Shown: positions 17,413-31,756 of the stretch, piece by piece | How the letters are laid out: every line of letters begins with the position of its first letter | How positions within the stretch are numbered: position 1 is the stretch's first letter | Origin: Propionivibrio sp. | GTDB taxonomy: Bacteria > Pseudomonadota > Gammaproteobacteria > Burkholderiales > Rhodocyclaceae | Reading direction: 5' to 3' | Assembly (NCBI RefSeq): GCF_029255185.1 | Contig: NZ_JAPUVO010000060.1 | Location: 1-35,437, forward strand | Length of the DNA: 35,437 nucleotides | Notes under the pieces: generated by a model | What the model saw: only the letters and a program-made list of their open reading frames with translations | Told to the model about the DNA's origin: nothing | Database searches by the model: none | Position numbers and translations under genes: made by a program

Positions 17413-18249
17413 ATGAATGTCAAATGGTTCACCCGAGTCGGTTTTAGCGCCCTGTTCGCAATAGCCAGTCTTGCGGCCTTGGCCGCCCCCGCCAAGGTGG
17501 CCGTGACTGACCTGGCTTATGAAGAACGGGTCAGCGAATATTTCCGCGTCGTCTCCGCTTCTGAAAAATCGTCGCTGCGCGCCTCCGGGCGCGAAAGCGA
17601 GCGTGAGTCGGATTTGTCGTATTCGCGACGCAGCAGCGGTTCGCTGAACGCCAAGTCGGAAAGCAACTATTACTCCGCCGAAGGCACGTACAGCTACATC
17701 GATCGCGGCGAGATGCGCAAATTCACGGCCGACATCAAGGGCAGCATACTCAAATCCGGCCGTTTTCAATTGGTTCAGGGCAAACCCTTTACGGATGCCA
17801 AGAACAACGAGAAGCTTTACGACATCATCGGCCGCATCAAGAAAGGCATGTACCCCGGTGCTGATTTCGTCCTGTTTGGCGCCATCAACAGCATCGAATT
17901 CCGTCAGGAAGCCAACCCCATTGACCACACCAACACGGTGTCGCACACCCTGAGTCTTGAACTGGTTGGTGAATTCAGCCTGATCAGCACCAAGAATTTT
18001 ACGGTCAAATCGTCGTTCAGCGCCATGGGCGCGGGGCAGGATGTCAAATTACTGACCAGCCAGGGAGGTCGGATCGTGCTCAACCGGGGCAAGGTGGTCT
18101 CCGAAGTTTCCAAGAGCCTGGGCGAAGACGTTGCCAAACAACTCGAAGAGCAGTTAAGCGGGGTTTACGCCGGCGCAGAAGATGGCGCAGACAAGACCTA
18201 CCGGCCACGCGAGGAATCACCCCGAGAAGAAGTCATCATCTTCAAATAG
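17413..18249 (+). CDS. Exported CsgG/LpoB-superfamily-like protein with Ser/Arg-rich segment
   Basis: This is a 278-residue protein with a cleavable signal peptide (hydrophobic to about residue 24, ALAAP) and no lipobox cysteine. It begins with the strand KVAVTDLAYEE, has helix-strand segments MRKFTADIKGSILKSGRFQLVQG and ADFVLFGAINSIEF, and ends with a long helix before a charged tail. This order recalls the CsgG/TolB-N/LpoB fold (a fold-level guess, not a family assignment). Residues 55-80 are a Ser/Arg/Glu-rich low-complexity stretch not typical of those families. GGAG lies eight bases before the ATG. It is 22 bases after the LpoB-like gene and closes the exported cluster. Function unknown. 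Confidence 0.8.
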   Translation: MNVKWFTRVGFSALFAIASLAALAAPAKVAVTDLAYEERVSEYFRVVSASEKSSLRASGRESERESDLSYSRRSSGSLNAKSESNYYSAEGTYSYIDRGEMRKFTADIKGSILKSGRFQLVQGKPFTDAKNNEKLYDIIGRIKKGMYPGADFVLFGAINSIEFRQEANPIDHTNTVSHTLSLELVGEFSLISTKNFTVKSSFSAMGAGQDVKLLTSQGGRIVLNRGKVVSEVSKSLGEDVAKQLEEQLSGVYAGAEDGADKTYRPREESPREEVIIFK

Positions 18250-18455
18250 TGATATGGGATAATAAAACCCTCACCCCTTCGCCTTCGGACGGATAGCTAC
18301 TTGTCGTCGTTCCCTCTTTCCGAATAAGCGTTGCGTGTGAAGACTTCGTGCTGTGCAACAGAAAGCAATTCTTCACTTGCAGTGTCCAACAACTTCGCTC
18401 AACGGGAAGGCAGGCGGCGTGGCGCTGCCGCACTCTTTTGGTGCGGGCAAATGGT

Positions 18456-18483
18456 TTGTATGACAGGAGTTTCACGCTATACT
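18456..18483 (+). promoter_or_regulatory. Candidate promoter for gltBD
   Basis: TTGTAT (18456-18461) and TATACT (18478-18483) are 16 bases apart. The -10 matches five of six consensus bases; the -35 is weak (three of six). Transcription would start near 18490, giving a leader of about 65 bases before gltB. Confidence 0.4.
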
Positions 18484-18507
18484 CATCGGCTGCCCATTGA
18501 ATGCATA

Positions 18508-18539
18508 AGCTAGCTGTTGGCTGGCTTTTCTGTTGTTTT
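18508..18539 (+). terminator. Terminator-like hairpin in the gltB leader (possible attenuator)
   Basis: AGCTAGC (18508-18514) pairs with GCTGGCT (18520-18526), with one G-U pair, around the loop TGTTG. The T-rich run TTTCTGTTGTTTT follows. It lies after the candidate promoter and 18 bases before the gltB start, so it could end part of the transcripts. It could equally be the terminator of the upstream exported cluster. The stem is short and only moderately GC-rich. Confidence 0.4.
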
Positions 18540-18556
18540 GTGAGGATTTGAGCGTG

Positions 18557-23233
<4,677 letters not shown>

Positions 23234-24700
23234 ATGGGAAAGCCGACCGGCTTCATGGAGTATCAGCGCCTGTCGGAGGCCTATGTGCCTGTCGCCGGCC
23301 GACTGAAAAATTTCCACGAGTTTGTGGCGACGCTCAGTGATGAACAGGCGAGTGTGCAGGGCGCGCGCTGCATGGATTGCGGCATACCTTTCTGCAACAA
23401 TGGTTGTCCGGTAAATAACATCATCCCGGACTGGAATGACCTCGTTTACCGTGGCAACTGGGAGCAGGCGCTCGAGGTGTTGCACTCGACCAACAACTTC
23501 CCGGATTTCACCGGGCGTATTTGTCCGGCGCCCTGCGAAGCCGCATGCACGCTTAACATTAACAATGACCCGGTGGGGATCAAGTCGATCGAGCACGCGA
23601 TTGTCGATAAAGGCTGGGCAATGGGCTGGATCGTTCCGCAGCCGCCAAAAACCAGGACGGGAAAGAAGATTGCCATTGTTGGTTCTGGACCCGCCGGCCT
23701 GGCGGCCGCCCAGCAACTGGCACGTGTCGGGCACGCCGTGACGGTGTTCGAGAAAAACGATCGCCCCGGTGGATTGCTAACTTACGGCATTCCTGACTTC
23801 AAGCTGGACAAATCCCTGATCGCGCGTCGCGTCAAACAGATGGAAGCCGAGGGCGTTACCTTTCGTACCCAGGTGATGGTTGGATGCAAGGAGTTGCCAG
23901 AGGGCGTAATCAGCGATGCAACGCAATTCATTGCGGCCGATCAGCTCAAACAGGATTTTGATGCGGTGATTCTTGCGGCCGGTTCGGAAGTGCCGCGCGA
24001 TTTGCCGGTTCCGGGGCGTGAATTACAGGGCACCTATGCCGCACTTGAGTTCCTCATTCCGCAAAACAAGGAAGTTGGTGGTGGCAAGGTCAATCCGATC
24101 AACGCCCGGGGCAAGCATGTTGTTGTCATCGGTGGTGGTGATACGGGTTCTGACTGCGTGGGAACCAGTTATCGCCAGGGCGCGGCTTCGGTAACCCAGT
24201 TCGAACTGATGCCACAGCCGCCCGAGGAAGAAGACAAGGCGCTGACCTGGCCTTACTGGCCGCTCAAAATGCGAACGTCATCGTCACATCAGGAAGGCGA
24301 CACGCAGCGCAAGTTCGCTATCGCGACCAAGGAATTCATCGGTGAAAACGGTGTTCTCAAATCGCTTAAAACGGTTGCGCTGGAGTGGAAAGACGGCAAG
24401 ATGAGCGAACTTGCTGGCAGCGAACAAACCGTTGCCGCCGATCTCGTTTTGCTGGCCATGGGTTTTGTCAATCCGGTCAGCGGACTACTCGATGCCTTTG
24501 CTGTTGAAAAAGATGTGCGCGGCAATGCCAAGGCGACAACCGACGGCGCAGGCTGTTACGCAACGAATGCAGCCAAGGTCTTCGTTGCGGGCGATACGCG
24601 CCGCGGGCAATCGCTGGTAGTCTGGGCGATCCGTGAGGGTCGGCAGTGCGCCAGAGAGGTTGACGCCTTCCTGATGGGATCAAGCACGTTACCGCGCTGA
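23234..24700 (+). CDS. gltD: Glutamate synthase (NADPH) small subunit
   Basis: This 488-residue flavoprotein takes electrons from NADPH and passes them through Fe-S clusters to GltB. The N-terminal cysteine-rich part ([17 protein letters not shown] and [15 protein letters not shown]) binds [4Fe-4S] clusters. The FAD motif [18 protein letters not shown] lies near residue 150, the NADPH motif [20 protein letters not shown] near 298, and the C-terminal FAD contact is [18 protein letters not shown]. The ATG follows the gltB stop with no gap, and GGAGG in the last gltB codons serves as the ribosome site, so translation is coupled. Length and motifs are normal. Confidence 0.97.
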   Translation: MGKPTGFMEYQRLSEAYVPVAGRLKNFHEFVATLSDEQASVQGARCMDCGIPFCNNGCPVNNIIPDWNDLVYRGNWEQALEVLHSTNNFPDFTGRICPAPCEAACTLNINNDPVGIKSIEHAIVDKGWAMGWIVPQPPKTRTGKKIAIVGSGPAGLAAAQQLARVGHAVTVFEKNDRPGGLLTYGIPDFKLDKSLIARRVKQMEAEGVTFRTQVMVGCKELPEGVISDATQFIAADQLKQDFDAVILAAGSEVPRDLPVPGRELQGTYAALEFLIPQNKEVGGGKVNPINARGKHVVVIGGGDTGSDCVGTSYRQGAASVTQFELMPQPPEEEDKALTWPYWPLKMRTSSSHQEGDTQRKFAIATKEFIGENGVLKSLKTVALEWKDGKMSELAGSEQTVAADLVLLAMGFVNPVSGLLDAFAVEKDVRGNAKATTDGAGCYATNAAKVFVAGDTRRGQSLVVWAIREGRQCAREVDAFLMGSSTLPR

Positions 24701-24776
24701 GTGTGGTGGTGTAGTTTTCTTCAGCTTCGGACAAGGCTATGGCATAGTAGCGTCTGCTCAAATCGGGGAATGGACA

Positions 24777-25520
24777 ATGAATCCGGAATTGCAGAAATCC
24801 TTGCAGGTTACCGCGCTGCCCAGCACGCTGGATAGCTACATGCTGATGATCCTGCTGATCATGGTCGCTGCCGGGATTCTCGGCGGGGTTGCCAACTATT
24901 TTCTGAGCGAACGGCAAAACGAAGTCGGACGTCGCGAGTGGGGGAAATACCCGATTCTTGGGGTCATTGCCGCACTGACCGTGCCGCTCTTCCTGAATAT
25001 GATTTCGAGTAATTTGCTGGAAGCGGCGCGTACCCGCCCGGTTGATTTTTTCGTCTTCGCCGGGTTCTGTCTGATCTATGTGGTGGCTTCGCGCCGCGTC
25101 TTTGAAAACGTAGCCAACAAATTGCTCAATCAAATGGATCAAATGAAGCGTGACATGGTCCAGATCAAGCAGCAACGGCAGGAGACGACACCACCGCCCG
25201 CACCACGCGAAGAGGCCTTGCCGCCACCACCTGACACCCTAACGGCACTCAAGCCTGAGGTGGTCAGGGAGTCGCTGTCCTACAACGATATCGAGATCCT
25301 TCGCGCATTGGCCGAGGAAAACTACGTTTACGGCAATCTTGTCGGACTCACCGACAAGACTGGATTGGCGCGTGATTTGGTCAGCACCCGTCTGACCGTC
25401 CTCAAGAACCTGGGCATCATCGAGACGCGTATCAACGACAAGAATGTTCTGCACTGGTATGTTTCGCCCAGGGGGAAACAGATGCTGGGCGACATTCTCT
25501 CCGGACAGGAAGACCGCTAG
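24777..25520 (+). CDS. Three-TM membrane protein with C-terminal winged-helix-like domain
   Basis: This is a 247-residue protein of unknown role. Three hydrophobic helices occupy residues 21-43, 58-77 and 89-106. Residues 110-137 form a probable coiled coil ([14 protein letters not shown]), and 138-153 are proline-rich. Residues 168-237 look like a winged helix of the MarR/ArsR general kind: [19 protein letters not shown], a helix pair, [16 protein letters not shown], then a short wing. The layout suggests a membrane-anchored sensor or regulator; DNA binding is not shown. From memory it resembles proteins labelled YEATS-associated helix-containing, a low-weight match. It is read between gltD (76-base gap) and glmU (29-base gap), so it may share their transcript. 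GGGGAATGG lies just before the ATG. Confidence 0.82.
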   Translation: MNPELQKSLQVTALPSTLDSYMLMILLIMVAAGILGGVANYFLSERQNEVGRREWGKYPILGVIAALTVPLFLNMISSNLLEAARTRPVDFFVFAGFCLIYVVASRRVFENVANKLLNQMDQMKRDMVQIKQQRQETTPPPAPREEALPPPPDTLTALKPEVVRESLSYNDIEILRALAEENYVYGNLVGLTDKTGLARDLVSTRLTVLKNLGIIETRINDKNVLHWYVSPRGKQMLGDILSGQEDR

Positions 25521-25549
25521 TCCGTCTGCCCGCTGCACTGGACACCCGA

Positions 25550-26911
25550 ATGAATATTGTCATCCTCGCCGCGGGGCAGGGCAAGCGCATGCATTCCAAT
25601 TTGCCCAAGGTCCTGCATCCGCTGGCCGGCAAGGCGCTGGTGCTGCACGTCATTGATACCGCCCGCAGCCTGTGTCCGCAAACCCTCTGTCTGGTCTATG
25701 GCCATGGCGGCGACGCCGTGCGCAGCACGCTGGACGCACCCGATCTGGCCTGGGCCTTGCAGGAGCCGCAACTGGGCACGGGACACGCCGTGCAACAGGC
25801 CTTGCCGCATCTGCAAGGCGAAGGAACGACCCTCATCCTTTACGGCGACGTGCCGCTGATTCAGGCTGAAACACTGAAAAGACTGGTGCACGCCGCTCGG
25901 GACGCGCTGACCATTCTCACCGTAAACTTGTCTGATCCGGACGGCTACGGCCGTATCGTGCGCGACAACGCAGGGCGCGTTATACGCATTGTCGAACAAA
26001 AAGATTCGACGCCCGAAGAGCGGAGCATTGGTGAAATCAATACCGGAATCATGGCCATGCCCAGTGTGTTGCTTGGCGAGTGGCTTGGCCGTTTGTCGGA
26101 CCATAACGCGCAGAAAGAGTATTACCTGACGGACATCGTCAGCATGGCCGTTGCTGCGGGCCTGCCGGTGCGCACGGTGCACCCGGAAAACGAATGGGAA
26201 GTGCTTGGCGTTAACAGCAAGGTACAGCTCGCCGAACTTGAGCGCATTGCGCAGCGCCGCACCGCTGAACAGCTAATGGAACAGGGCGTGCGTCTGGCTG
26301 ATCCAGCACGCTTTGATGTGCGCGGCGAATTGTTGTGCGGGCGCGACGTGTTCATCGACGTCAACTGCGTTTTCGAAGGCCGCGTCGAACTCGACGAGGC
26401 AGTTGAAGTCGGACCCAACTGCGTGCTGAAGAATGCACGCATAGGCGCCGGAACGCGTCTGGCCGCTTTTACCCATATCGAGGACGCGGTGATCGGGCCG
26501 GACAGCAGGATTGGCCCGTTTGCCCGTTTGCGTCCCGGCACCGAACTGGCCGAGGACGTGCACATCGGCAACTTCGTCGAAATCAAGAAAAGTCGGATCG
26601 CGGCACACTCAAAGGTCAATCATCTGGCCTATATCGGCGATGCGATCATCGGTAGACGGGTGAATGTCGGGGCCGGAACGATTACCTGTAACTATGACGG
26701 TGTCAACAAGTTCCAGACGATTATCGAGGACGACGCCTTCATCGGGTCCGATACGCAACTTGTCGCGCCCGTTACCGTCGGTCGTGGCGCGACCCTCGGG
26801 GCCGGCACCACGCTGACCAGGAATGCGCCGGCGGACACACTGACCGTGTCGCGCGCCAAGCAGGTCGCGATTGCCGGCTGGACGCGACCAAAAGTAAAAA
26901 ACAGGGAGTGA
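25550..26911 (+). CDS. glmU: Bifunctional UDP-N-acetylglucosamine pyrophosphorylase / glucosamine-1-phosphate acetyltransferase
   Basis: This cytoplasmic enzyme of 453 residues makes UDP-GlcNAc for peptidoglycan and LPS. The N-terminal uridyltransferase half starts [20 protein letters not shown]; the more common GTRM is GKRM here, a variant I recall from other betaproteobacteria. [17 protein letters not shown] and GEINTGIMA follow. From about residue 250 the left-handed beta-helix hexapeptide repeats carry the acetyltransferase active site ([43 protein letters not shown]). Ribosome site at the ATG is weak. glmS starts three bases after its stop, so the two pathway enzymes are made together. 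Confidence 0.97.
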   Translation: MNIVILAAGQGKRMHSNLPKVLHPLAGKALVLHVIDTARSLCPQTLCLVYGHGGDAVRSTLDAPDLAWALQEPQLGTGHAVQQALPHLQGEGTTLILYGDVPLIQAETLKRLVHAARDALTILTVNLSDPDGYGRIVRDNAGRVIRIVEQKDSTPEERSIGEINTGIMAMPSVLLGEWLGRLSDHNAQKEYYLTDIVSMAVAAGLPVRTVHPENEWEVLGVNSKVQLAELERIAQRRTAEQLMEQGVRLADPARFDVRGELLCGRDVFIDVNCVFEGRVELDEAVEVGPNCVLKNARIGAGTRLAAFTHIEDAVIGPDSRIGPFARLRPGTELAEDVHIGNFVEIKKSRIAAHSKVNHLAYIGDAIIGRRVNVGAGTITCNYDGVNKFQTIIEDDAFIGSDTQLVAPVTVGRGATLGAGTTLTRNAPADTLTVSRAKQVAIAGWTRPKVKNRE

Positions 26912-26914
26912 AGC

Positions 26915-28744
26915 GTGTGTGGCATCGTTGCAGCGGTTGCTGACCGCAATATTGTTTCCGTTCTTCTTGAAGGCTTGCGTAAGCTCGAATATCGCGGCTA
27001 TGACTCGGCCGGGCTGGCACTGATCAATGCTTCTGGCTTGCAGCGTCTGCGCGCCGTCGGTCGGGTGGCCGAACTTGCCGCACAGGTCAACGCAAGCGGC
27101 GCTGCCGGCCATACCGGAATTGCCCATACACGCTGGGCCACGCACGGCGTTCCCAGCGAACGCAATGCACATCCGCATATCTCGCACGGGCTGGCCGTGG
27201 TGCACAACGGTATTATCGAGAACCATGAGCCCCTGCGTGTCCGGCTGAAGGCCGCAGGCTATGCGTTCACGTCGGAGACCGACACCGAGGTAGTGGCCCA
27301 TCTGATCGACTGCGAACTGAAAACGAATCCGGATTTATTTGCCGCAACGCGTGCCGCCATTGCCCAGTTGCAGGGGGCCTATGCCCTTGCCGTACTCAGC
27401 GAGGCCGACCCGCAGCGCATCGTCGTCGCCCGTGAAGGCTCACCCTTGTTGCTCGGCCTGGCAGATGACGGCAACTATGCCGCTTCCGATGCGTCCGCCC
27501 TGTTGCAGGTCACTCGGCGCATCGTTTATCTGGAAAACGGAGACTGTGCTGAACTGATGCGTGGCAGCTATCGAATCACGCGCGTTGACGGCACGCCGGT
27601 CGAACGGGTGGAGAGCGAATCGCAGTTGTCCGCTGATGCCGTCGAGCTTGGCAAGTATCGTCACTTCATGCAGAAGGAGATCTTCGAGCAGCCGGTCGCG
27701 CTCTCCAATACGCTTGAAATGCTTGGCGCAGCGCGCAGCATTCAGCCCGGACTGTTTGGCGCCGATAGCGAAGTCGTGCTCAAGGAGGTCAGCCAGGTGC
27801 TGATCATCGCCTGCGGCACCAGCTACTACGCCGGCCTGGTCGCCCGTTACTGGCTCGAAGCGATTGCCGGGATTGCCTGCAACGTTGAAGTGGCGAGCGA
27901 ATACCGTTATCGCCAATCCGTTCCCGATCCGCAGACCCTGGTGGTCACCCTTTCCCAATCGGGCGAAACGGCCGATACACTGGCCGCGCTGCATCACGCC
28001 AAGTCTTTGGGCATGGCCCATACGCTGTGCATCTGCAATGTTCCCGAGTCCTCGCTGGTGCGGGAAAATGCACTGCGTTTCATTACCCGTGCCGGCCCCG
28101 AGATTGGCGTTGCCTCGACCAAGGCGTTTACCACGCAACTGGCTGCGCTTTACTTGCTAACCCTGACGCTTGCCAAGCTGCATGGCCGTCTCCCGGAGCA
28201 GCTTGAGTTTGACGAGTTGCAAGCCTTGCGTCACTTGCCGATTGCGGTATCCAAGGTGCTAGAGCTCGAGTCGCAGATCCGCGCCTGGGCCGCACACTTT
28301 GCCATGAAGCAAAATGCGCTTTTTCTCGGGCGTGGCCTGCACTACCCGATTGCCCTTGAAGGCGCACTCAAGCTCAAGGAGATCAGCTACATCCATGCCG
28401 AGGCCTATCCGGCGGGCGAACTGAAACACGGGCCGCTGGCCCTGGTCGATAAGGACATGCCGGTCATTGCCGTAGCTCCGAATGACGTGCTGCTTGAAAA
28501 GCTCAAGTCCAATTTGCAGGAAGTTCGCGCGCGCGGCGGCGAGCTTTATGTGTTTGCCGATGCCGGCAGCGGAATGCACGCCGCCGACGGTGTGCACGTC
28601 ATCCATCTGCCCGAGCATTACGGCCAGCTTTCCCCGCTGCTACACGTCGTTCCCCTGCAACTGCTGGCCTATCACATCGCACTGGTACGCGGGACCGATG
28701 TCGATAAACCGCGCAATCTGGCAAAATCAGTGACCGTGGAATGA
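26915..28744 (+). CDS. glmS: Glutamine-fructose-6-phosphate aminotransferase (isomerizing)
   Basis: This is the first committed enzyme of amino-sugar synthesis: fructose 6-phosphate plus glutamine gives glucosamine 6-phosphate. It is 609 residues, a normal length. The start is GTG at 26915, so that Cys2 of MCGIVAAV is the glutaminase nucleophile after Met removal, with AGGGAG upstream. The class II amidotransferase domain runs to about 220 ([26 protein letters not shown]). Two SIS isomerase domains follow ([60 protein letters not shown]). The C-terminus KSVTVE is the conserved family end. It is convergent with rmlD, 19 bases away, with no visible terminator between. Confidence 0.97.
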   Translation: MCGIVAAVADRNIVSVLLEGLRKLEYRGYDSAGLALINASGLQRLRAVGRVAELAAQVNASGAAGHTGIAHTRWATHGVPSERNAHPHISHGLAVVHNGIIENHEPLRVRLKAAGYAFTSETDTEVVAHLIDCELKTNPDLFAATRAAIAQLQGAYALAVLSEADPQRIVVAREGSPLLLGLADDGNYAASDASALLQVTRRIVYLENGDCAELMRGSYRITRVDGTPVERVESESQLSADAVELGKYRHFMQKEIFEQPVALSNTLEMLGAARSIQPGLFGADSEVVLKEVSQVLIIACGTSYYAGLVARYWLEAIAGIACNVEVASEYRYRQSVPDPQTLVVTLSQSGETADTLAALHHAKSLGMAHTLCICNVPESSLVRENALRFITRAGPEIGVASTKAFTTQLAALYLLTLTLAKLHGRLPEQLEFDELQALRHLPIAVSKVLELESQIRAWAAHFAMKQNALFLGRGLHYPIALEGALKLKEISYIHAEAYPAGELKHGPLALVDKDMPVIAVAPNDVLLEKLKSNLQEVRARGGELYVFADAGSGMHAADGVHVIHLPEHYGQLSPLLHVVPLQLLAYHIALVRGTDVDKPRNLAKSVTVE

Positions 28745-28763
28745 ACTTCCAGGAACTGCCTGC

Positions 28764-29681
28764 CTACGCTTTTCCACTGTCCAGCACCTCAGCCAAAACC
28801 CTTGCAACGCCTGGCTTCCAGTCCGGAAGTTGCAGACCGAAGGCAGCCTGCAACTTGAGCGTGTCAAGTCTGGAGTTAAGAGGGCGCTGCGCTGTTGTCG
28901 GGTAGGCGCTGGATGGAACCGCTTCGATCGCCTCGGGCCTGACGCGAATCGGTTGCCCCGCCTTGCGGGCGTGTTCGCGGGCATGTTCGATCACATAGCG
29001 CGCATAGCCATGCCAGCTCGTTTCGCCGCTGGCGGCCAGATGGTAGGTGCCGGCGAGTTCCGGGCGCTCCTGCACGGTGCGCAAGGCATGAGCAGTGACA
29101 TCAGCCAATAGTTCGGCGCCGGTCGGCGCACCGATCTGATCGTCAATGACCTTCAACTGCTCACGCTCCTGCGCCAGACGTAGCATGGTCTTTATGAAGT
29201 TCGCACCGCGCGCGGCATAGACCCAACTGGTGCGCAAGACCAGATGCCGTTCGCACCGCGCGACGGCCTGCTCACCCTCCAGCTTGGTCCTGCCGTAAAC
29301 ACTGAGTGGCCCGGTCGGGTCGCTCTCCCGCCACGGCGCGCTTCCGCTCCCGTCGAACACGTAGTCGGTCGAAAAATGCACCAGCCAGGCGCCGAGTTCC
29401 TGCGCTTCATCGGCCAATACGCCTGGGGCCAGGGCATTAATCCGACGCACCAGGTCGGGCTCGGACTCGGCCCGGTCGACGGCTGTATAGGCGGCGGCAT
29501 TGACAATGATGTCCGGTTTCGTCCGGCGCACCGTCGCGGCCAGACCGGCCCGGTTGGTGAAGTCGCCGCACAGTCCGTCGGCGCTGTCGTGATCGAGGGC
29601 AATCACCTCACCGAGTGGCGCCAAGCTGCGCTGTAGCTCCCAGCCGACCTGTCCGCCTTTGCCAAACAGAACGATCTTCAT
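28764..29681 (-). CDS. rfbD: dTDP-4-dehydrorhamnose reductase
   Basis: This 305-residue short-chain dehydrogenase carries out the last step to dTDP-L-rhamnose, using NAD(P)H. Visible parts are the Rossmann start [41 protein letters not shown], the catalytic [11 protein letters not shown] and [13 protein letters not shown]. The ATG at 29681 overlaps the rmlB stop as ATGA. Only rmlB and rmlD are present here; the thymidylyltransferase and epimerase (rmlA, rmlC) needed for the pathway must lie elsewhere. Rhamnose is probably for O-antigen or exopolysaccharide (inference). Confidence 0.95.
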   Translation of the reverse strand: MKIVLFGKGGQVGWELQRSLAPLGEVIALDHDSADGLCGDFTNRAGLAATVRRTKPDIIVNAAAYTAVDRAESEPDLVRRINALAPGVLADEAQELGAWLVHFSTDYVFDGSGSAPWRESDPTGPLSVYGRTKLEGEQAVARCERHLVLRTSWVYAARGANFIKTMLRLAQEREQLKVIDDQIGAPTGAELLADVTAHALRTVQERPELAGTYHLAASGETSWHGYARYVIEHAREHARKAGQPIRVRPEAIEAVPSSAYPTTAQRPLNSRLDTLKLQAAFGLQLPDWKPGVARVLAEVLDSGKA

Positions 29682-30745
29682 GCGCTCCGCCCTCCATAGT
29701 TTTTATCAACCCACTCCCGGTAAGCGCCCGTTTGTACGTTGCTGATCCAGTTCTGATGATCAAGATACCAGTCCACCGTCTTGCGCATGCCGCTGGCAAA
29801 GGTTTCAGCCGGTCGCCATCCAAGCTCGCGTTCGATTTTGCTGGCGTCAATGGCGTAGCGGCGATCATGCCCGGGGCGGTCAGTGACGTAGGTGATCTGC
29901 TGACGATAGGGCTGACCATCGGCGCGTGGACGCAACTGATCGAGCAGGTCGCAAACCGCGTGGACGATGTCGAGATTGGGCTTCTCGTTGCTTCCCCCGA
30001 TGTTATAGGTCTCGCCCAGACGACCGGCAGCGAGGACGCAGCGGATGGCGGCGCAATGGTCGGCGACGTACAGCCAGTCGCGCACCTGCTGACCGTCGCC
30101 GTAGATCGGCAGCGGCTTGCCGGCCAGGGCATTGACGATGATCAGGGGAATTAACTTCTCGGGGAACTGGTAAGGGCCGTAGTTGTTCGAGCAGTTGGTG
30201 GTCAGTACCGGCAGGCCGTAGGTGTGATGGTAGGCGCGCACCAGATGATCGGACGCCGCCTTGGACGCCGAGTACGGGCTGTTCGGCTCGTAGCGGTTAG
30301 ATTCACTGAAGGCCGGATCGGTGGCGGTCAGTGACCCGTAAACCTCGTCGGTCGACACGTGCAGGAAGCGGAATGCCGCCTTTTCCATATCGCTCATCGT
30401 GGCGAAATAGGCACGAACGCTTTCAAGCAGCTTGAAGGTACCGACGATATTGGTCTGGATGAACTCGCCGGGACCATGAATTGAGCGATCGACATGGCTC
30501 TCGGCGGCAAAGTTGATCACCGCACGCGGCCGATGCCTCAGGAGAAGCTTATCGACCAGCGCCTGGTCGCCAAAATCGCCCTGGACAAAGGCATAGCGCG
30601 GATCGCCGCTTAGCTCGGCGAGGTTTTCGAGGTTGCCGGCATAGGTCAGCTTGTCGAGGTTAAGTACCGTCTCGTCGCCCTCGTGCAAGCAGTCGAGAAT
30701 GAAGTTGGTTCCAATAAAACCTGCACCGCCAGTTACCAGAATCAA
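29678..30745 (-). CDS. rfbB: dTDP-glucose 4,6-dehydratase
   Basis: This 355-residue NAD-dependent enzyme converts dTDP-glucose to dTDP-4-keto-6-deoxyglucose, the second step to rhamnose. The motifs are [30 protein letters not shown], the catalytic [29 protein letters not shown] and [14 protein letters not shown]. The start is TTG at 30745, with AAAGGA eight bases upstream; there is no better ATG in frame. It is divergent from waaC, whose start is 57 bases away, and the two share a short promoter region. Translationally coupled to rmlD. Confidence 0.95.
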   Translation of the reverse strand: MILVTGGAGFIGTNFILDCLHEGDETVLNLDKLTYAGNLENLAELSGDPRYAFVQGDFGDQALVDKLLLRHRPRAVINFAAESHVDRSIHGPGEFIQTNIVGTFKLLESVRAYFATMSDMEKAAFRFLHVSTDEVYGSLTATDPAFSESNRYEPNSPYSASKAASDHLVRAYHHTYGLPVLTTNCSNNYGPYQFPEKLIPLIIVNALAGKPLPIYGDGQQVRDWLYVADHCAAIRCVLAAGRLGETYNIGGSNEKPNLDIVHAVCDLLDQLRPRADGQPYRQQITYVTDRPGHDRRYAIDASKIERELGWRPAETFASGMRKTVDWYLDHQNWISNVQTGAYREWVDKNYGGRSA

Positions 30746-30765
30746 GGCTTGTCCTTTCGATCTCT

Positions 30766-30771
30766 TATAAT
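30766..30771. promoter_or_regulatory. Shared divergent -10 region of waaC and rmlB
   Basis: TATAAT (30766-30771) on the plus strand is a perfect -10 for waaC, about 32 bases before its ATG. The overlapping minus-strand sequence reads TATAAG (30770-30765), a five-of-six -10 for rmlB. Neither has a good -35 at 17 bases. Two polymerases could not occupy both at once. Confidence 0.45.
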
Positions 30772-30802
30772 GCCGCTTTGCAAAACATCATTTTACCCGC
30801 CG

Positions 30803-31756
30803 ATGCGTATTCTGTTGGTCAAAACCTCGTCGCTTGGCGATGTCGTTCACAATCTGCCGGTGGTCAGCGATCTTCGTCGCTCGTTTCCCGAGGCCCAGAT
30901 TGACTGGTGTGTCGAAGAGGCTTTTGCCGACATTCCGCGCCTGCACCCGGAGGTCGGTGAAGTCATTCCGGTCGCCTTCCGGCGCTGGCGCAAGTCACTT
31001 GGGCAGCGGGTCACCTGGCGCGAAATCGGTCAATTCAGAAGGCAAATCGGGCGCAACTCCTACGATGTCATCCTCGACACCCAGGGTTTGATCAAGAGCG
31101 CGCTGATTGCCAGCCAGGCCAGGGGCCGGCGTTTTGGCTACGCGGCTGAAGTTGCGCGCGAACCTTTGGCCGCCCGTTTCTACGACGAAACCTTCCTCAT
31201 CCCGCCCAATGCTCACGCAGTTGAACGCAACCGCTGGCTGGCCGCTGCCGCCTTCAACACCGCGCTCGACCTGCCGCTTGACTACGGCATTAAGACGCCC
31301 GCCGTCGACCTGCCATGGTTATCTGGCAAGCGCTACGCCGTGCTGCTGACGGCGACCAGCCGTGACCACAAGCTGTGGGCTGAAGCGAACTGGATTATCG
31401 TCGCGCAGGCTCTGGCCGAGCGTGGGCTGACACCGGTATTCCCAGCCGGCAGCGCTCCCGAGCGTGAGCGTGCCGAACGCATCGTCGCTGCCGCTGCCGG
31501 CGCCATCGTGGCGCCACCGCTGACGCTGCGCGAACTGGCCGGACTGCTCGGCAACGCAGCGCTGGCGATTGGCGTCGATACTGGCCTCGCGCACCTGGCC
31601 ACGGCGCTGCGCGTGCCGACCATTGCCTTGTTCACGGCGAGCGATCCGGCGCTGACCGGTGTTTACGGCAGCGGCTTTTGCCGCAATCTCGGCGCGCCGG
31701 GTCGAACGCCAAGCGCGGCCGAAGTCCTGACGGTCACCGAACAGGAGCTTCGTTGA
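30803..31756 (+). CDS. waaC: Lipopolysaccharide heptosyltransferase I
   Basis: This 317-residue glycosyltransferase (GT9, GT-B fold) adds the first heptose to Kdo on the inner LPS core, at the cytoplasmic face of the inner membrane. The start MRILLVKTSSLGDVVHNLPV is the family signature. DVILDTQGLIKSALIA sits mid N-domain, and GVDTGLAHLATALRVPTIALF is the C-terminal donor-site motif, preceded by LTLRELAGLLG. The ATG at 30803 lacks a clear Shine-Dalgarno sequence. The open frame extends 40 codons upstream but into rmlB's 5' end with no homology. Its stop overlaps the waaA start by one base (TGATG), so the two core enzymes are coupled. Confidence 0.94.
   Translation: MRILLVKTSSLGDVVHNLPVVSDLRRSFPEAQIDWCVEEAFADIPRLHPEVGEVIPVAFRRWRKSLGQRVTWREIGQFRRQIGRNSYDVILDTQGLIKSALIASQARGRRFGYAAEVAREPLAARFYDETFLIPPNAHAVERNRWLAAAAFNTALDLPLDYGIKTPAVDLPWLSGKRYAVLLTATSRDHKLWAEANWIIVAQALAERGLTPVFPAGSAPERERAERIVAAAAGAIVAPPLTLRELAGLLGNAALAIGVDTGLAHLATALRVPTIALFTASDPALTGVYGSGFCRNLGAPGRTPSAAEVLTVTEQELR

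Larger units (their letters stand above)
18250..18556. other. Gene-free region before gltB with promoter and hairpins
   Basis: About 300 bases without a credible gene. It holds a 6-base hairpin CCGCAC/GTGCGG (18428-18446) without a T-run, a candidate promoter (18456-18483) and a terminator-like hairpin next to gltB (18508-18539). Bases 18330-18380 contain GTGAAG/CTTCAC and GTTGC/GCAAC complementary pairs that could fold, but I see no known RNA family. Confidence 0.55.

Noticed and set aside
28737-28751. Terminator between glmS and rmlD
   Set aside because: TGGAA/TTCCA around the glmS stop is only a 5-base stem with no T-run in either direction.
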